In this document: one piece after another, positions 33,308 to 41,970 of the stretch
Layout of the letters: every line of letters starts with the position of its first letter
Numbering within the stretch: position 1 is the first letter of the stretch
Assembly (NCBI GenBank): GCA_963677915.2
Contig: CAXXGE010000028.1
Location: 62,001-126,000, forward strand
Reading direction: 5' to 3'
DNA from: G963677915 sp963677915
Lineage (GTDB): Bacteria; Bacillota; Clostridia; Lachnospirales; Vallitaleaceae
Length of the DNA stretch: 64,000 nucleotides
Made by a program: the position numbers and the translations under genes
Notes under the pieces: model-generated
What the model was told of the DNA's origin: nothing
Seen by the model: the letters and a program-made list of their open reading frames with translations, nothing else
The model's database searches: none

Positions 33308-35040
33308 TAACCGGGGTTGGAGCTAGCGATGGTATTGTCATTGGCAAAATCTACAAACATCAGACTAAAGAATTGGTCGTAACAAAAGAGACTATTGAAG
33401 AGAGCGGTAATGAAATTGAGAGATTTCTGGAGGCTATGGAAGAAAGCAAAAGGGATGTCGAAAAGATCATGGCGCGTGCAAACATAGAAATGGGTGAGGA
33501 AGCAGCAGCTATTTTCGGAGCACATCTTGAAATCCTGAATGATCCCGAACTTTCATCTGCAATAGAGAAGCTCATCATCGATGAAAAAACGAATGCCGAT
33601 TATGCTGCTAAAAATGTCTGCGACAGTTTTGCCAGCCTTTTTGATTCAATGGAAAATGAATACTTTAGTGCTCGTGCTGCTGATATCCGCGACCTTTCAA
33701 GCCGGATTGTAGCGAATATAAAGGGAGTAAAGCAAACGAGTCTATCTGAAATAGAAGAAGAAGTCATTATTGTAGCAAATGATTTATCCCCATCCGATAC
33801 AGCTGTTATGCAAAAAGACAAGGTTAAAGGTTTCATAACTGATATCGGAGGCAGGACAAGCCATAGTGCAATCATGGCCCGTATTCTGGAAATCCCTGCT
33901 ATCGTTGGGACAGGCAATGCAACAACACTACTGTCGTCAGGTGATTTCGTCATTATGAACGGCAGTACAGGGGAAGTGATTGTCAATCCCGATGCTGCTA
34001 CAATTGAGGAGCAAACTGCCAAAATCAAGGCATATAATGAACAGAAAGCAATATGGAAAGAATACAGGGACAAACCAAGCCTGACGAAAGACGGTGGACA
34101 TCTGCTTATTGGCGCTAATATAGGTGACGTTCAGGATGTGAACGCAGCAGTGGAAAACGGAAGCGATGGTATTGGATTGTTTAGAACGGAGTTCCTGTTC
34201 ATGGGACGCAACAGCTTTCCAACTGAATCTGAACAGTATGAAGCCTATAAAGAGGTGCTTTCAGGGATGGATGCCAAACCTGTCATCGTGAGGACACTGG
34301 ATATTGGTGGTGACAAGGAGCTCGGGTATTTCAAGATGGAAGAGGAGTTGAATCCTTTTCTTGGGAACCGCGCTTTAAGGCTGTGCTTCAGTATGCCGGA
34401 AGTGCTGAAAACCCAATTGCGAGCGCTTCTTAGGGCGAGTGTGCATGGCGATCTGCATATTATGTTTCCCATGATAGCAACACTTGATGAGTTACTTAAA
34501 GCCAAGGCGGTTTTAAGGGAAACCCAAGAAGAATTGTCTAGAGAAAATATTGAGGTAAGCGATTCCTATAAAGTGGGCATTATGATCGAGATTCCTGCAG
34601 CGGCACTTGTTGTCGATGTCCTCGCAAAGGAAGTCGACTTCCTATCGATTGGAACGAACGATCTGATTCAATATACATTTGCAGCGGACCGAATGAATGA
34701 GAAGGTGTCCTACCTGTATCAACCTTATAATCCGTCATTGTTAAGACTGATCAATATGGTTATTGAAGGCGCGCACAAAGAAGGCAAATGGGTCGGTATG
34801 TGCGGAGAAATGGCTGGCGAAACCGATGCACTTGCGTTGCTTATAGGTATGGGATTGGATGAATTCAGTATGAGTCCATCGCAAGTACTTAAGATGCGCT
34901 ATCTGGCAGAAAAAATTGATTCGGCTGAAGCTGGAAATCTGGCGAAAGCCGCTTTGACATGTACTTCTGAAAAAGAAGTACTGGAACTTATCGGAAAATT
35001 CAAGGATTCCGATTATAAACTCATTGGTATGGAGGTATAA
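33304..35040 (+). CDS. ptsI: PTS Enzyme I (phosphoenolpyruvate-protein phosphotransferase)
   Basis: The 578-residue protein takes phosphate from PEP and gives it to HPr. It contains the HPr-binding N-terminal domain, the swivelling domain with His187 in GGRTSHSAIMAR, and the PEP-binding barrel with FRTEFLFMGR, SIGTNDLIQYTFAADR and GMCGEMAGE (catalytic Cys). The start is a TTG at 33304, supported by AGGAGG 8 bases upstream and by the family N-terminus MITGVGASDGI; it overlaps the stop of the regulator (TTGA). Being in a substrate-specific operon with HPr is noteworthy: either these are the only general PTS proteins or a dedicated set. Confidence 0.95.
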   Translation: MITGVGASDGIVIGKIYKHQTKELVVTKETIEESGNEIERFLEAMEESKRDVEKIMARANIEMGEEAAAIFGAHLEILNDPELSSAIEKLIIDEKTNADYAAKNVCDSFASLFDSMENEYFSARAADIRDLSSRIVANIKGVKQTSLSEIEEEVIIVANDLSPSDTAVMQKDKVKGFITDIGGRTSHSAIMARILEIPAIVGTGNATTLLSSGDFVIMNGSTGEVIVNPDAATIEEQTAKIKAYNEQKAIWKEYRDKPSLTKDGGHLLIGANIGDVQDVNAAVENGSDGIGLFRTEFLFMGRNSFPTESEQYEAYKEVLSGMDAKPVIVRTLDIGGDKELGYFKMEEELNPFLGNRALRLCFSMPEVLKTQLRALLRASVHGDLHIMFPMIATLDELLKAKAVLRETQEELSRENIEVSDSYKVGIMIEIPAAALVVDVLAKEVDFLSIGTNDLIQYTFAADRMNEKVSYLYQPYNPSLLRLINMVIEGAHKEGKWVGMCGEMAGETDALALLIGMGLDEFSMSPSQVLKMRYLAEKIDSAEAGNLAKAALTCTSEKEVLELIGKFKDSDYKLIGMEV

Positions 35041-35042
35041 TA

Positions 35043-35303
35043 ATGGCAAGAGCAACTGTGCTTGTAAATAATAAGACGGGTCTTCATGCAAGACCAGCAT
35101 CTGAATTCGCCAAACTGGCCAACAGTCAGTCTTGTGATGTCTCACTTGAAAAAGCAGGAAAAAGAATCAACGCCAAAAGTGTTCTCGGCATTCTGACTCT
35201 GGGCATAAGCCAAGGTGAAGAAGTCGAAATAATCACTGAAGGCGCAAATGAAGAAAGTGCGCTGGAAGCGCTTGTCAGTTTCGTTGGACAACTTACGGAC
35301 TAA
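35043..35303 (+). CDS. ptsH: Phosphocarrier protein HPr
   Basis: The 86-residue protein has His15 in KTGLHARPASEFA (phosphorylated by EI) and Ser46 in RINAKSVLGILTLG, the site of HPr kinase. It can therefore serve both transport and, if HPr kinase and CcpA exist in the organism, catabolite repression. It starts 2 bases after ptsI (TAATAATGG) and is the last gene before a strong terminator. Confidence 0.96.
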   Translation: MARATVLVNNKTGLHARPASEFAKLANSQSCDVSLEKAGKRINAKSVLGILTLGISQGEEVEIITEGANEESALEALVSFVGQLTD

Positions 35304-35396
35304 GACAACACTGTATTGAATGAAACAGCACGAAACACGTGAATGTGTACTCTATCTTTTCAATAGACGTGTGCGTTTCAATCACATAACAGCAAA

Positions 35397-35451
35397 CAAA
35401 GGGATCAATAAAGCCCCCACCAAACGGCCCTTATTGATCCCTTTGTTTTTT
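35397..35451 (+). terminator. Strong terminator at end of the PTS operon
   Basis: A 15-bp perfect stem (35397-35411 with 35431-35445) and a 19-base C-rich loop are followed by TTTTTT. Confidence 0.93.
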
Positions 35452-35515
35452 CAGTACATTACCATCGGATAGTTTCGCCGATATCACCAACGTTGAATGT
35501 TGTAATCGGATTGGT

Positions 35516-37348
35516 TCAGATCAGCAGCAGAAACTCATAGGGTCCCAGCAGCGTCTTCGGAGCTGCAAGGTTGACAGACTTGCCCTGATAGAGGTCCTTT
35601 TTTTCTGTACGCAGGTGCTGGGGAAGGAAGCTCTCGTTCTGCAGCACTTGAGGGTATTCCGAGAAATTGAACAGAGCCACAAGGTTTCTTCCATCCTGTT
35701 CCTTTGCCATGCAGTAGACGTGTTGGTTCTGTGTATCGATAATCTGATGGTCAATCGCGGAAGAGAATATGGTATCTCCTTTGCGTATGGCAATCAGTTT
35801 TTTAATGGCTTGGAACACGTTGCCTTCAACTGTGCCTGCATCATTTCTTCGGGCAGCGCGGTTCCAGTCGAATGGGATGCGGTGGAGCCATCTGGAATCG
35901 TGGGCCTTGCTGTCGTCTTCCTTGTAATCGTAGGCATTCACCGTTGCCAGTTCATCGCCGCTGTAGATTAGAGGAATCCCCCTGGAAGCGATTACAAGGC
36001 TGTGAATCAGGATGATGCGCTTGATTGCAAGTTCCTGCTGGTATTGGTCGCTGTATTCGCTCGAAGTCTCCAAACCGCATAAGCTTGCAAGCGTACCCGA
36101 GTTTCTGGCATCCATCGTCTTTTCGTCGAATTCGTAAAGTTCACCTTTTGAAAAACTGTCTTCGTGCTGTCCTTCGAAGAACTGGATGAGGAACTGTTTG
36201 TGGAAATAGGGATCAAGGCCGATGCTGCGGGTTGCCTCTTCGTTGAAGCCCCAACCGATATCGTCATGGCATCTGGCATAGTTGATCCAGCAGCCGCCGA
36301 AACCTGGATGAAGACGGCTTTGGTCGATTGTCATCAGGCGTATGTCCCTGGTGGCTATTGCATTCCATATGTTGACCATGAAGGTGGCATTGTACATCAT
36401 CTGGCATTCCTGGTGTTCAGTACCGAAATACTTCACAATCTCTTCCGGTTCAACGATTGCCTCACCAAGCAGCACTACAGAGGGACAGACGTAGGATATG
36501 ATGGTGTTGAACATGTCAAGCAGGACGTGGACGTTCGGAAGGTTGCGGCAAGTCGTTTCGAGTTCTTTCCACATGAATGGGATTGCGTCGAGGCGGATCA
36601 TATCAACACCAAGGTTGGCTATATGAAGCAGAATGTCGACGATTCGATGGAAAACTTCCGGATTGTTGAAGTTGAGATCCCACTGGAATTCATAGAAAGA
36701 TGTAAATACATGTCTGTCAATTTCAGGATAATAGTTGAAGTTGCCTGGGGATACGGTTGGGAAAACCTCAGGCACTGTCTTCTCGAATCTGTCGGGAATG
36801 GTCCTGTCAGGGTACATCATATAAAGATTCATGGCATCCTGATTGCCTGATAAGGCGCTGACAGCCCACGCATGTTCTTTGGCTGTGTGGTTCACGACAA
36901 AGTCGATGCAGGAATGGATGCCCTCCTTGCGCAAACTTGAGACGAGTTCTTCGAATTGCTTCAATGTACCGAACTTGGCATCTATTGCCTTGTAGTTGGC
37001 TACGGCATAACCACCGTCATTTTCTCCAGGCCGTCCTTGAAGAAGGGGCATGAAATGGATCAGTGTGATGCCAAGGTCCTTGAAATAATCGATATGGCTT
37101 TTGACACCTTCCAGATTGCCGGCAAAAAGGTCCACATACAATGTCATCGCGACTGTATTCTCGCTTAGATACCAGTCGTTGCCATTAGTGTCAAACGATT
37201 GAAGCTCAGGTTTCCTGTACCATTTATAGTCATCCATCAGCGATACAAGTTTTTCGAATGAGGCTGATGCATCGGTATAGCTGTTGTTGTGGTATAGTCT
37301 GTCATACTGTACTCTCAGCGATTGCAGTAGAATCTGTTTGTCATTCAT
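35516..37348 (-). CDS. GH13 alpha-glucanotransferase/hydrolase, amylosucrase-like
   Basis: The 610-residue cytoplasmic protein has no signal peptide. It has an N-terminal helical region (about 1-80), a GH13 barrel and a C-terminal beta domain. Catalytic motifs are GVDMIRLDAIPF (nucleophile Asp), VVLLGEAIVEPEE (acid/base Glu) and RCHDDIGWGF (transition-state Asp); CIDFVVNHTAKEHAWA is conserved region I. The long N-terminal region and these motifs are those of amylosucrase and sucrose hydrolase (GH13 subfamily 4), which make glucan from sucrose or cleave sucrose. Divergent glgC-glgD supports a role in storage-glucan metabolism. Which reaction it performs cannot be told. The start at 37348 follows GGGAGTG. 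Confidence 0.82.
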   Translation of the reverse strand: MNDKQILLQSLRVQYDRLYHNNSYTDASASFEKLVSLMDDYKWYRKPELQSFDTNGNDWYLSENTVAMTLYVDLFAGNLEGVKSHIDYFKDLGITLIHFMPLLQGRPGENDGGYAVANYKAIDAKFGTLKQFEELVSSLRKEGIHSCIDFVVNHTAKEHAWAVSALSGNQDAMNLYMMYPDRTIPDRFEKTVPEVFPTVSPGNFNYYPEIDRHVFTSFYEFQWDLNFNNPEVFHRIVDILLHIANLGVDMIRLDAIPFMWKELETTCRNLPNVHVLLDMFNTIISYVCPSVVLLGEAIVEPEEIVKYFGTEHQECQMMYNATFMVNIWNAIATRDIRLMTIDQSRLHPGFGGCWINYARCHDDIGWGFNEEATRSIGLDPYFHKQFLIQFFEGQHEDSFSKGELYEFDEKTMDARNSGTLASLCGLETSSEYSDQYQQELAIKRIILIHSLVIASRGIPLIYSGDELATVNAYDYKEDDSKAHDSRWLHRIPFDWNRAARRNDAGTVEGNVFQAIKKLIAIRKGDTIFSSAIDHQIIDTQNQHVYCMAKEQDGRNLVALFNFSEYPQVLQNESFLPQHLRTEKKDLYQGKSVNLAAPKTLLGPYEFLLLI

Positions 37349-37563
37349 AAATAACACTCCCTTAAGCATGTGATAAGAGGATGGAAACCCCTTGAACTGA
37401 TGATATAGTGTCATGGTATACCTGTCAAGGCAAGGGAACAGGTCATAATTACGGTATTTCCACGTTATTTTTGTGTAATCTGGAACAAATCGGGAATCCT
37501 TTGTGGAATATGTTGAGAGTCTTGTGTTAAAATAGATTTATATTAGTCGAGGGAGTGATTTAT

Positions 37564-38841
37564 ATGAAAAAAGAAATAGTAGGTTTGCTGCTTGCCGGGG
37601 GACAGGGAAGCCGTTTGGGTGTTCTTACCACACTCACTGCTAAGCCGGCAGTACCTTATGGTGGAAAATACAGGATTATCGATTTTCCGCTAAGCAACTG
37701 TGTCAATTCGGGGATTGATACGGTTGGCGTTTTTACACAGTACGAACCTTTGGAGCTTAATGCCCATATCGGTATCGGAAAGCCGTGGGATCTTGACAGA
37801 AACAACGGAGGGGTTACGATTCTGTCGCCTTATGCCAAGTCAGCGAACACCGAATGGTTCAAAGGAACTGCCAATGCTGTTTTCCAGAACATCCACTACA
37901 TTGACAAGATGAATCCTGAATACGTCGTCATCCTGTCGGGTGACCATATCTACAAGATGGATTATTCAAAGATGCTCGATGCCCACAAAGAAACAGGCGC
38001 CGTAGCCACGATTTCGGCATTCAGGGTACCGATCGAAGAGGCATCCCGTTTTGGTATCATCAATACGGATGAGAATATGAAAATCTACGAATTCGAAGAG
38101 AAACCGGAGAATCCCAAGAATGATCTCGCTTCCATGGGAGTCTATATCTTTACATGGAGCGTTCTGAGGGAATACCTGATCAATGACGATGCGGATCCGA
38201 CCTCCAAGAACGATTTCGGACACAATATCCTGCCCAAAATGCTTTCAGACGGTTGTCCGATGTATGGCTATGCATTTGAAGGTTACTGGAAGGATGTAGG
38301 CACGATCCAGGCTTATTTCGAATCCAATATGGACCTGATCGCCAGGGTTCCGGAGTTCGACCTATATGATACGACCTGGAAGATCCATACAACGAATCCT
38401 GTGAAACCGGCGCACTTGATCAGCGCTACAGGCAGTGCCAAGCGTTCTATCATCGGAGAGGGCTGCAAGATATATGGTACGGTCAGGAACTCGGTTCTGT
38501 TCCCTGATGTTACAGTCGAGGAAGGGGCACTGATTGAGGATTCCATTATCATGTCCCAGACTGTTATTAAAAAAGGTGCCAATATAAAAGAAGCCATTCT
38601 TGCTGAAGGTGTTACTGTCGGGGAGAATGCCAAGATCGGACATGGAGACGATACAGTCAATATTCTGAAACCGAATATCTATAACAGTGGCATCACTGTT
38701 ATTGCTGAAGGTGCTTCTGTACCAGACAGTGCAGAGCTTGGAAAGAACGTTGTTATCGACCGGTTTACAGAGGATAATGATTATAAAGACATAAAAGTTG
38801 CATCAGGGGAAACAGTAAGCAGAGAGGGAGTGGTGCAATAA
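37564..38841 (+). CDS. glgC: Glucose-1-phosphate adenylyltransferase, catalytic subunit
   Basis: The 425-residue enzyme makes ADP-glucose and PPi from ATP and glucose 1-phosphate, the committed step of glycogen synthesis. LLLAGGQGSRLGVLT is the nucleotide-binding loop, YGGKYRIIDFPLSNCVNSGI and GTANAVFQNIHYI are substrate-site segments, ILSGDHIYKMDY carries the catalytic Asp, and a left-handed helix of hexapeptide repeats forms the C-terminus. GGGAGTGATTTAT precedes the ATG at 37564. It overlaps glgD by one base (TAATG), so the two are made together. Confidence 0.97.
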   Translation: MKKEIVGLLLAGGQGSRLGVLTTLTAKPAVPYGGKYRIIDFPLSNCVNSGIDTVGVFTQYEPLELNAHIGIGKPWDLDRNNGGVTILSPYAKSANTEWFKGTANAVFQNIHYIDKMNPEYVVILSGDHIYKMDYSKMLDAHKETGAVATISAFRVPIEEASRFGIINTDENMKIYEFEEKPENPKNDLASMGVYIFTWSVLREYLINDDADPTSKNDFGHNILPKMLSDGCPMYGYAFEGYWKDVGTIQAYFESNMDLIARVPEFDLYDTTWKIHTTNPVKPAHLISATGSAKRSIIGEGCKIYGTVRNSVLFPDVTVEEGALIEDSIIMSQTVIKKGANIKEAILAEGVTVGENAKIGHGDDTVNILKPNIYNSGITVIAEGASVPDSAELGKNVVIDRFTEDNDYKDIKVASGETVSREGVVQ

Positions 38842-39962
38842 TGAGTAAAATGATAGGTATCATATACAGTGGCGGTAGAAAAGAAGAATTGGAAGAGCTG
38901 GTAGCAAAAAGGTCCATTGCGGCTATACCGGTCGGCGGCAAATACCGAGCTATCGATTTCGTGCTTTCCAATATGGTCAATTCAGGCATCGACAAGGTGG
39001 GGCTGGTCACCCAGTTCAGTTTCCATTCCCTTATGGACCATCTGGGAGCCGGGCGTGAGTGGGATCTTGACAGAAGAAACGGCGGCCTGTTTATCTTCCC
39101 GCCTTATCTTGGCGCTGATGCTGAAGGCTGGTACAGAGGTTCTGCAGACGGCATGTATGCCAATATGACGTTTCTGAGAAGAAGCCAAGAGAAATATGTC
39201 CTTATGACGACGGGCAACTGCATCTACAACTATAACTACAATGAACTGAAGGATGCACATATAGCATCCGGTGCGGATATTACAGTGATGACACGGGATA
39301 TGTCCGATCTACCTGAAGAAGAGCTTAAGAATTTTGGCATGCTTGAAGTTGGCGAAGACAAAAGAATTATCGACTTCAGGGAGAAGTCCAATGTAGTTCA
39401 AGGCGTTACAGGTTCGACAGGCGTCTATATCATGGAGCGTGAGCTGCTGATGAATCTCCTGGAAGACTGCCACGCACATGGCGGAACCAACTTTGTTCTG
39501 GATGTCCTGGTGAAGAATATCAACAAACTTAAAATCAATGCTTTTGAGTTCAAGGGTTACTGGCGCTCCATCAGTTCGATCGGCATGTTCTTCAATACGA
39601 ACATGGATATGATCAAACCGGAAGTGCAGTGGGAGCTCTTTGAAAGCAACGGCAGGATTTTCACAAAAGTCAAGGATACAACACCAACAAAATACAACGA
39701 TGAAGCTGAAGTTAGCAACTCGATCATAGCCGATGGCTGTATCATAGAAGGTACGGTAGTGAATTCGGTTCTGTCCAGAAGTGTCAAAGTCGGCCAGGGC
39801 GCCCATATCGAGAATTGTATCATCATGCAGGATGCTGTTATAGGTAAAGACACACGCCTTGAGAACGTTGTTCTGGATAAGGAAGTCGTCATAACAGATG
39901 GCAAGCACCTTAAAGGGGACCGGAAATACCCGATGATCGTGGCGAAGAAAGCGGTCATATAA
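38841..39962 (+). CDS. glgD: GlgD, regulatory-type subunit of ADP-glucose pyrophosphorylase
   Basis: The 373-residue GlgC paralogue is of the kind found next to glgC in Firmicutes. The nucleotide loop is degenerate (IIYSGGRKEELEELV in place of LAGGxGxRL), and the catalytic aspartate position reads MTTGNCIYNYNYN, so it is probably not catalytic by itself but stimulates GlgC in a heterotetramer. KYRAIDFVLSNMVNSGID and the C-terminal beta-helix repeats are retained. A terminator follows, so the transcript is glgCD only. Confidence 0.96.
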   Translation: MSKMIGIIYSGGRKEELEELVAKRSIAAIPVGGKYRAIDFVLSNMVNSGIDKVGLVTQFSFHSLMDHLGAGREWDLDRRNGGLFIFPPYLGADAEGWYRGSADGMYANMTFLRRSQEKYVLMTTGNCIYNYNYNELKDAHIASGADITVMTRDMSDLPEEELKNFGMLEVGEDKRIIDFREKSNVVQGVTGSTGVYIMERELLMNLLEDCHAHGGTNFVLDVLVKNINKLKINAFEFKGYWRSISSIGMFFNTNMDMIKPEVQWELFESNGRIFTKVKDTTPTKYNDEAEVSNSIIADGCIIEGTVVNSVLSRSVKVGQGAHIENCIIMQDAVIGKDTRLENVVLDKEVVITDGKHLKGDRKYPMIVAKKAVI

Positions 39963-39993
39963 GGGCTTATAGAATTTAATATTGTACAAAAGG

Positions 39994-40024
39994 AAGGTTG
40001 TCTCGTTTGAGGCAACCTTTTTTT
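39994..40024 (+). terminator. Rho-independent terminator after glgCD
   Basis: AAGGTTGTCTC pairs with GAGGCAACCTT (one mismatch) around GTTT, followed by seven T. Confidence 0.9.
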
Positions 40025-40131
40025 CTTGACGCTCAGAACGCAAACGTGCTAAAATGATTGAAAATGAAATAAAAATAAATCATTAAGAGTACATAACTAT
40101 CAAATAACACCACATTCAAAGGAGTCTATGC

Positions 40132-40718
40132 CATGATTATGCAAAAGGAACGGGAACAAATCGTTGAATACTGCAAAAAACTCATTACAAGCTATCAGCC
40201 CAAGCGGCATCGACTATTTCAAGACAAATCCGGAAGATGTGGTTGTCATGAATCTCGAAGGGGAAATTGTCGACGGCACAAGAAAACCTTCAAGTGAATA
40301 TGAAATGCATAGAATATTCTATCAAAAGCGTCCGGGTATCAAAGCCGTGGTACATACCCATTCCAAATACTCTGCAATACTGGCATGCCTGAACTGGGGA
40401 ATCGAACCCACACATTACCTGATTGGATTTGCAGGAAAAAATGTCAGATGCACAGAGTATAAGAGTTTTGGAACCAGGGAATTGGCAGAAGTAGCACTAA
40501 AGGGCATGGAAGACAGGTTTGGTGTTCTCCTTGCAAACCATGGCCTCCTTACTTGCGGTCCGAATATCAGTTATGCATTCAGTACGGCAGAAGAAACGGA
40601 ATTCTGCGCTGAAATCTACTATAAGAGTAAGCTTGCAGGGAATCCTGTGATTTTGGATGATGTCGAAATGGATAACATTTTAGTCAAGTTTAAAGATTAC
40701 GGACAGAAGGAAGTATAG
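40132..40718 (+). pseudogene. Class II aldolase (fuculose-phosphate aldolase-like), internal deletion
   Basis: Translation from ATG 40132, which has a GGAG site upstream, gives MIMQKEREQIVEYCKKLITS. It then leaves the aldolase frame, which resumes at about 40197 as AISPSGIDYFKTNPEDV. The stretch normally between them, with the TKGTGGNIS phosphate-binding residues, is absent: about 20-25 residues lost, with a frame change. The rest is well preserved: KAVVHTHSKYSAIL (zinc His), EYKSFGTRELAEVALKGM and LLANHGLLTCG (zinc His). A TTG at 40164 could start an N-terminally altered protein but would lack the phosphate site. Probably inactive. It heads a sugar operon that is also damaged downstream. Confidence 0.8.
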
Positions 40719-40728
40719 GAGGCGGCGC

Positions 40729-41772
40729 ATGAAAGTTTTAATACTTGGAGACGGATTGCTCAAAGCGGAGATTGTCGAAAGAGAAGTGAGAAATAGATTC
40801 GGTCACATTGAAGAGCTTGAAATATCAAACCTGACTTTCGAGTGGCCTCTTGAACCCTTCTGTAAAAACGAGGAGATTTCAGAATTCCAGGGTTCGGAAA
40901 CTGCCATCAAAGAGGCAATAGTGGCTGCAGAATGTGTGATTTTGCATGCTTCCCCAATAAGCAAGGTGATTCTTGAAGCGGCCAAAAACCTTAAGATTAT
41001 TGGTGTTGTAAGGGGAGGGCCAAAAAACATCAATTTGGCTGAAGCCACAGAAAGAGGAATTCCGGTCATCAATACACCTGGCAGAAATGCTGTCGCTGTT
41101 GTAGAATTTACTGTAGGGCTAATACTCGCGGAACTCAAGAACATCGCCAGAGCGCATGCGAATCTGATGAAGGGTGATTGGCGCTATGACTACTATCTCT
41201 ATGATGAATGCAAATTCGAATTGACGGATAAGGTAATCGGATTGGTTGGCTTTGGCAATATAGCATACAGGCTCAGTGGCATTCTGAAGGCTTTTGGTAT
41301 GAAGGTGGTTTCCTGCGACCCCTATACAGATGCTGGGGTTATGTCGCAGTTCGGCGTGGAAAAAGTCGAATTTGATGAGCTGATCGGTATGTCTGATATT
41401 GTTTCGGTACATGCGCGCTTGACAGATGAAACACAGGGGATGTTCGACAAAGAAGTATTTGTGAAAATGAAGCCTTCTGCACTATTCGTCAATACAGCCA
41501 GGGGAGGGTTGGTGAACTACGACGATCTTGCAGATGCGTTGGACAATAAAGTCATTGCATGTGCAGCACTTGATGTATTCGAAGATGAGCCTGTCGACTT
41601 TGACAGCAGGATCATGAAGTGCAGCAACATTACTGTGACACCTCATATTGCAGGTGCTACAAAAGACACGGTTCACTACGGCCTAAACCTTCTTCTGAAT
41701 GATATCGAAAGATTTGTCAATGGGGAGAAGGTTGAAAACTGTCTGAATCCTGAAGTGTTGACGGAGCGGTGA
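40729..41772 (+). CDS. D-isomer-specific 2-hydroxyacid dehydrogenase
   Basis: The 347-residue NAD-binding oxidoreductase belongs to the phosphoglycerate-dehydrogenase family. It has VIGLVGFGNIAYRLSGIL (nucleotide-binding), LFVNTARGGLVNYDDL (catalytic Arg), DVFEDEP (catalytic Glu) and VTPHIAGAT (catalytic His). There is no ACT domain, so a role in serine synthesis is unlikely (serA is elsewhere). The position between an aldolase and an FGGY kinase suggests oxidation or reduction of a sugar-derived acid. AGGAGGCGGC precedes the start. It appears intact although both neighbours are broken. Confidence 0.88.
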   Translation: MKVLILGDGLLKAEIVEREVRNRFGHIEELEISNLTFEWPLEPFCKNEEISEFQGSETAIKEAIVAAECVILHASPISKVILEAAKNLKIIGVVRGGPKNINLAEATERGIPVINTPGRNAVAVVEFTVGLILAELKNIARAHANLMKGDWRYDYYLYDECKFELTDKVIGLVGFGNIAYRLSGILKAFGMKVVSCDPYTDAGVMSQFGVEKVEFDELIGMSDIVSVHARLTDETQGMFDKEVFVKMKPSALFVNTARGGLVNYDDLADALDNKVIACAALDVFEDEPVDFDSRIMKCSNITVTPHIAGATKDTVHYGLNLLLNDIERFVNGEKVENCLNPEVLTER

Positions 41773-41792
41773 ACTTACGAAGGATTAGGTAA

Positions 41793-41951
41793 AATGAGAA
41801 GGTATCTTTTTGGTATGATGCGCCGGTGCTTGTACCTGTTGACAGCAACGGAAAATATGTCAGGAATGCCAACTATGATAGGACCTACAAGAGCATCTAT
41901 CTGGACACAAAACAGGATATGAGGAAGCTTGCCGAAATAGAGAGCCTTTAG
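41793..41951 (+). pseudogene. C-terminal remnant of an unidentified gene
   Basis: Between the dehydrogenase and the kinase an open frame after a stop encodes 52 residues including FWYDAPVLVPVDSNGKY and LDTKQDMRKLAEIESL, ending at TAG 41949. It has no start codon. Composition looks protein-coding, so this is probably the 3' end of a gene whose front was deleted. I do not recognise the family. Confidence 0.45.
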
Positions 41952-41970
41952 AAAAGGGGAACAGTTGGTT

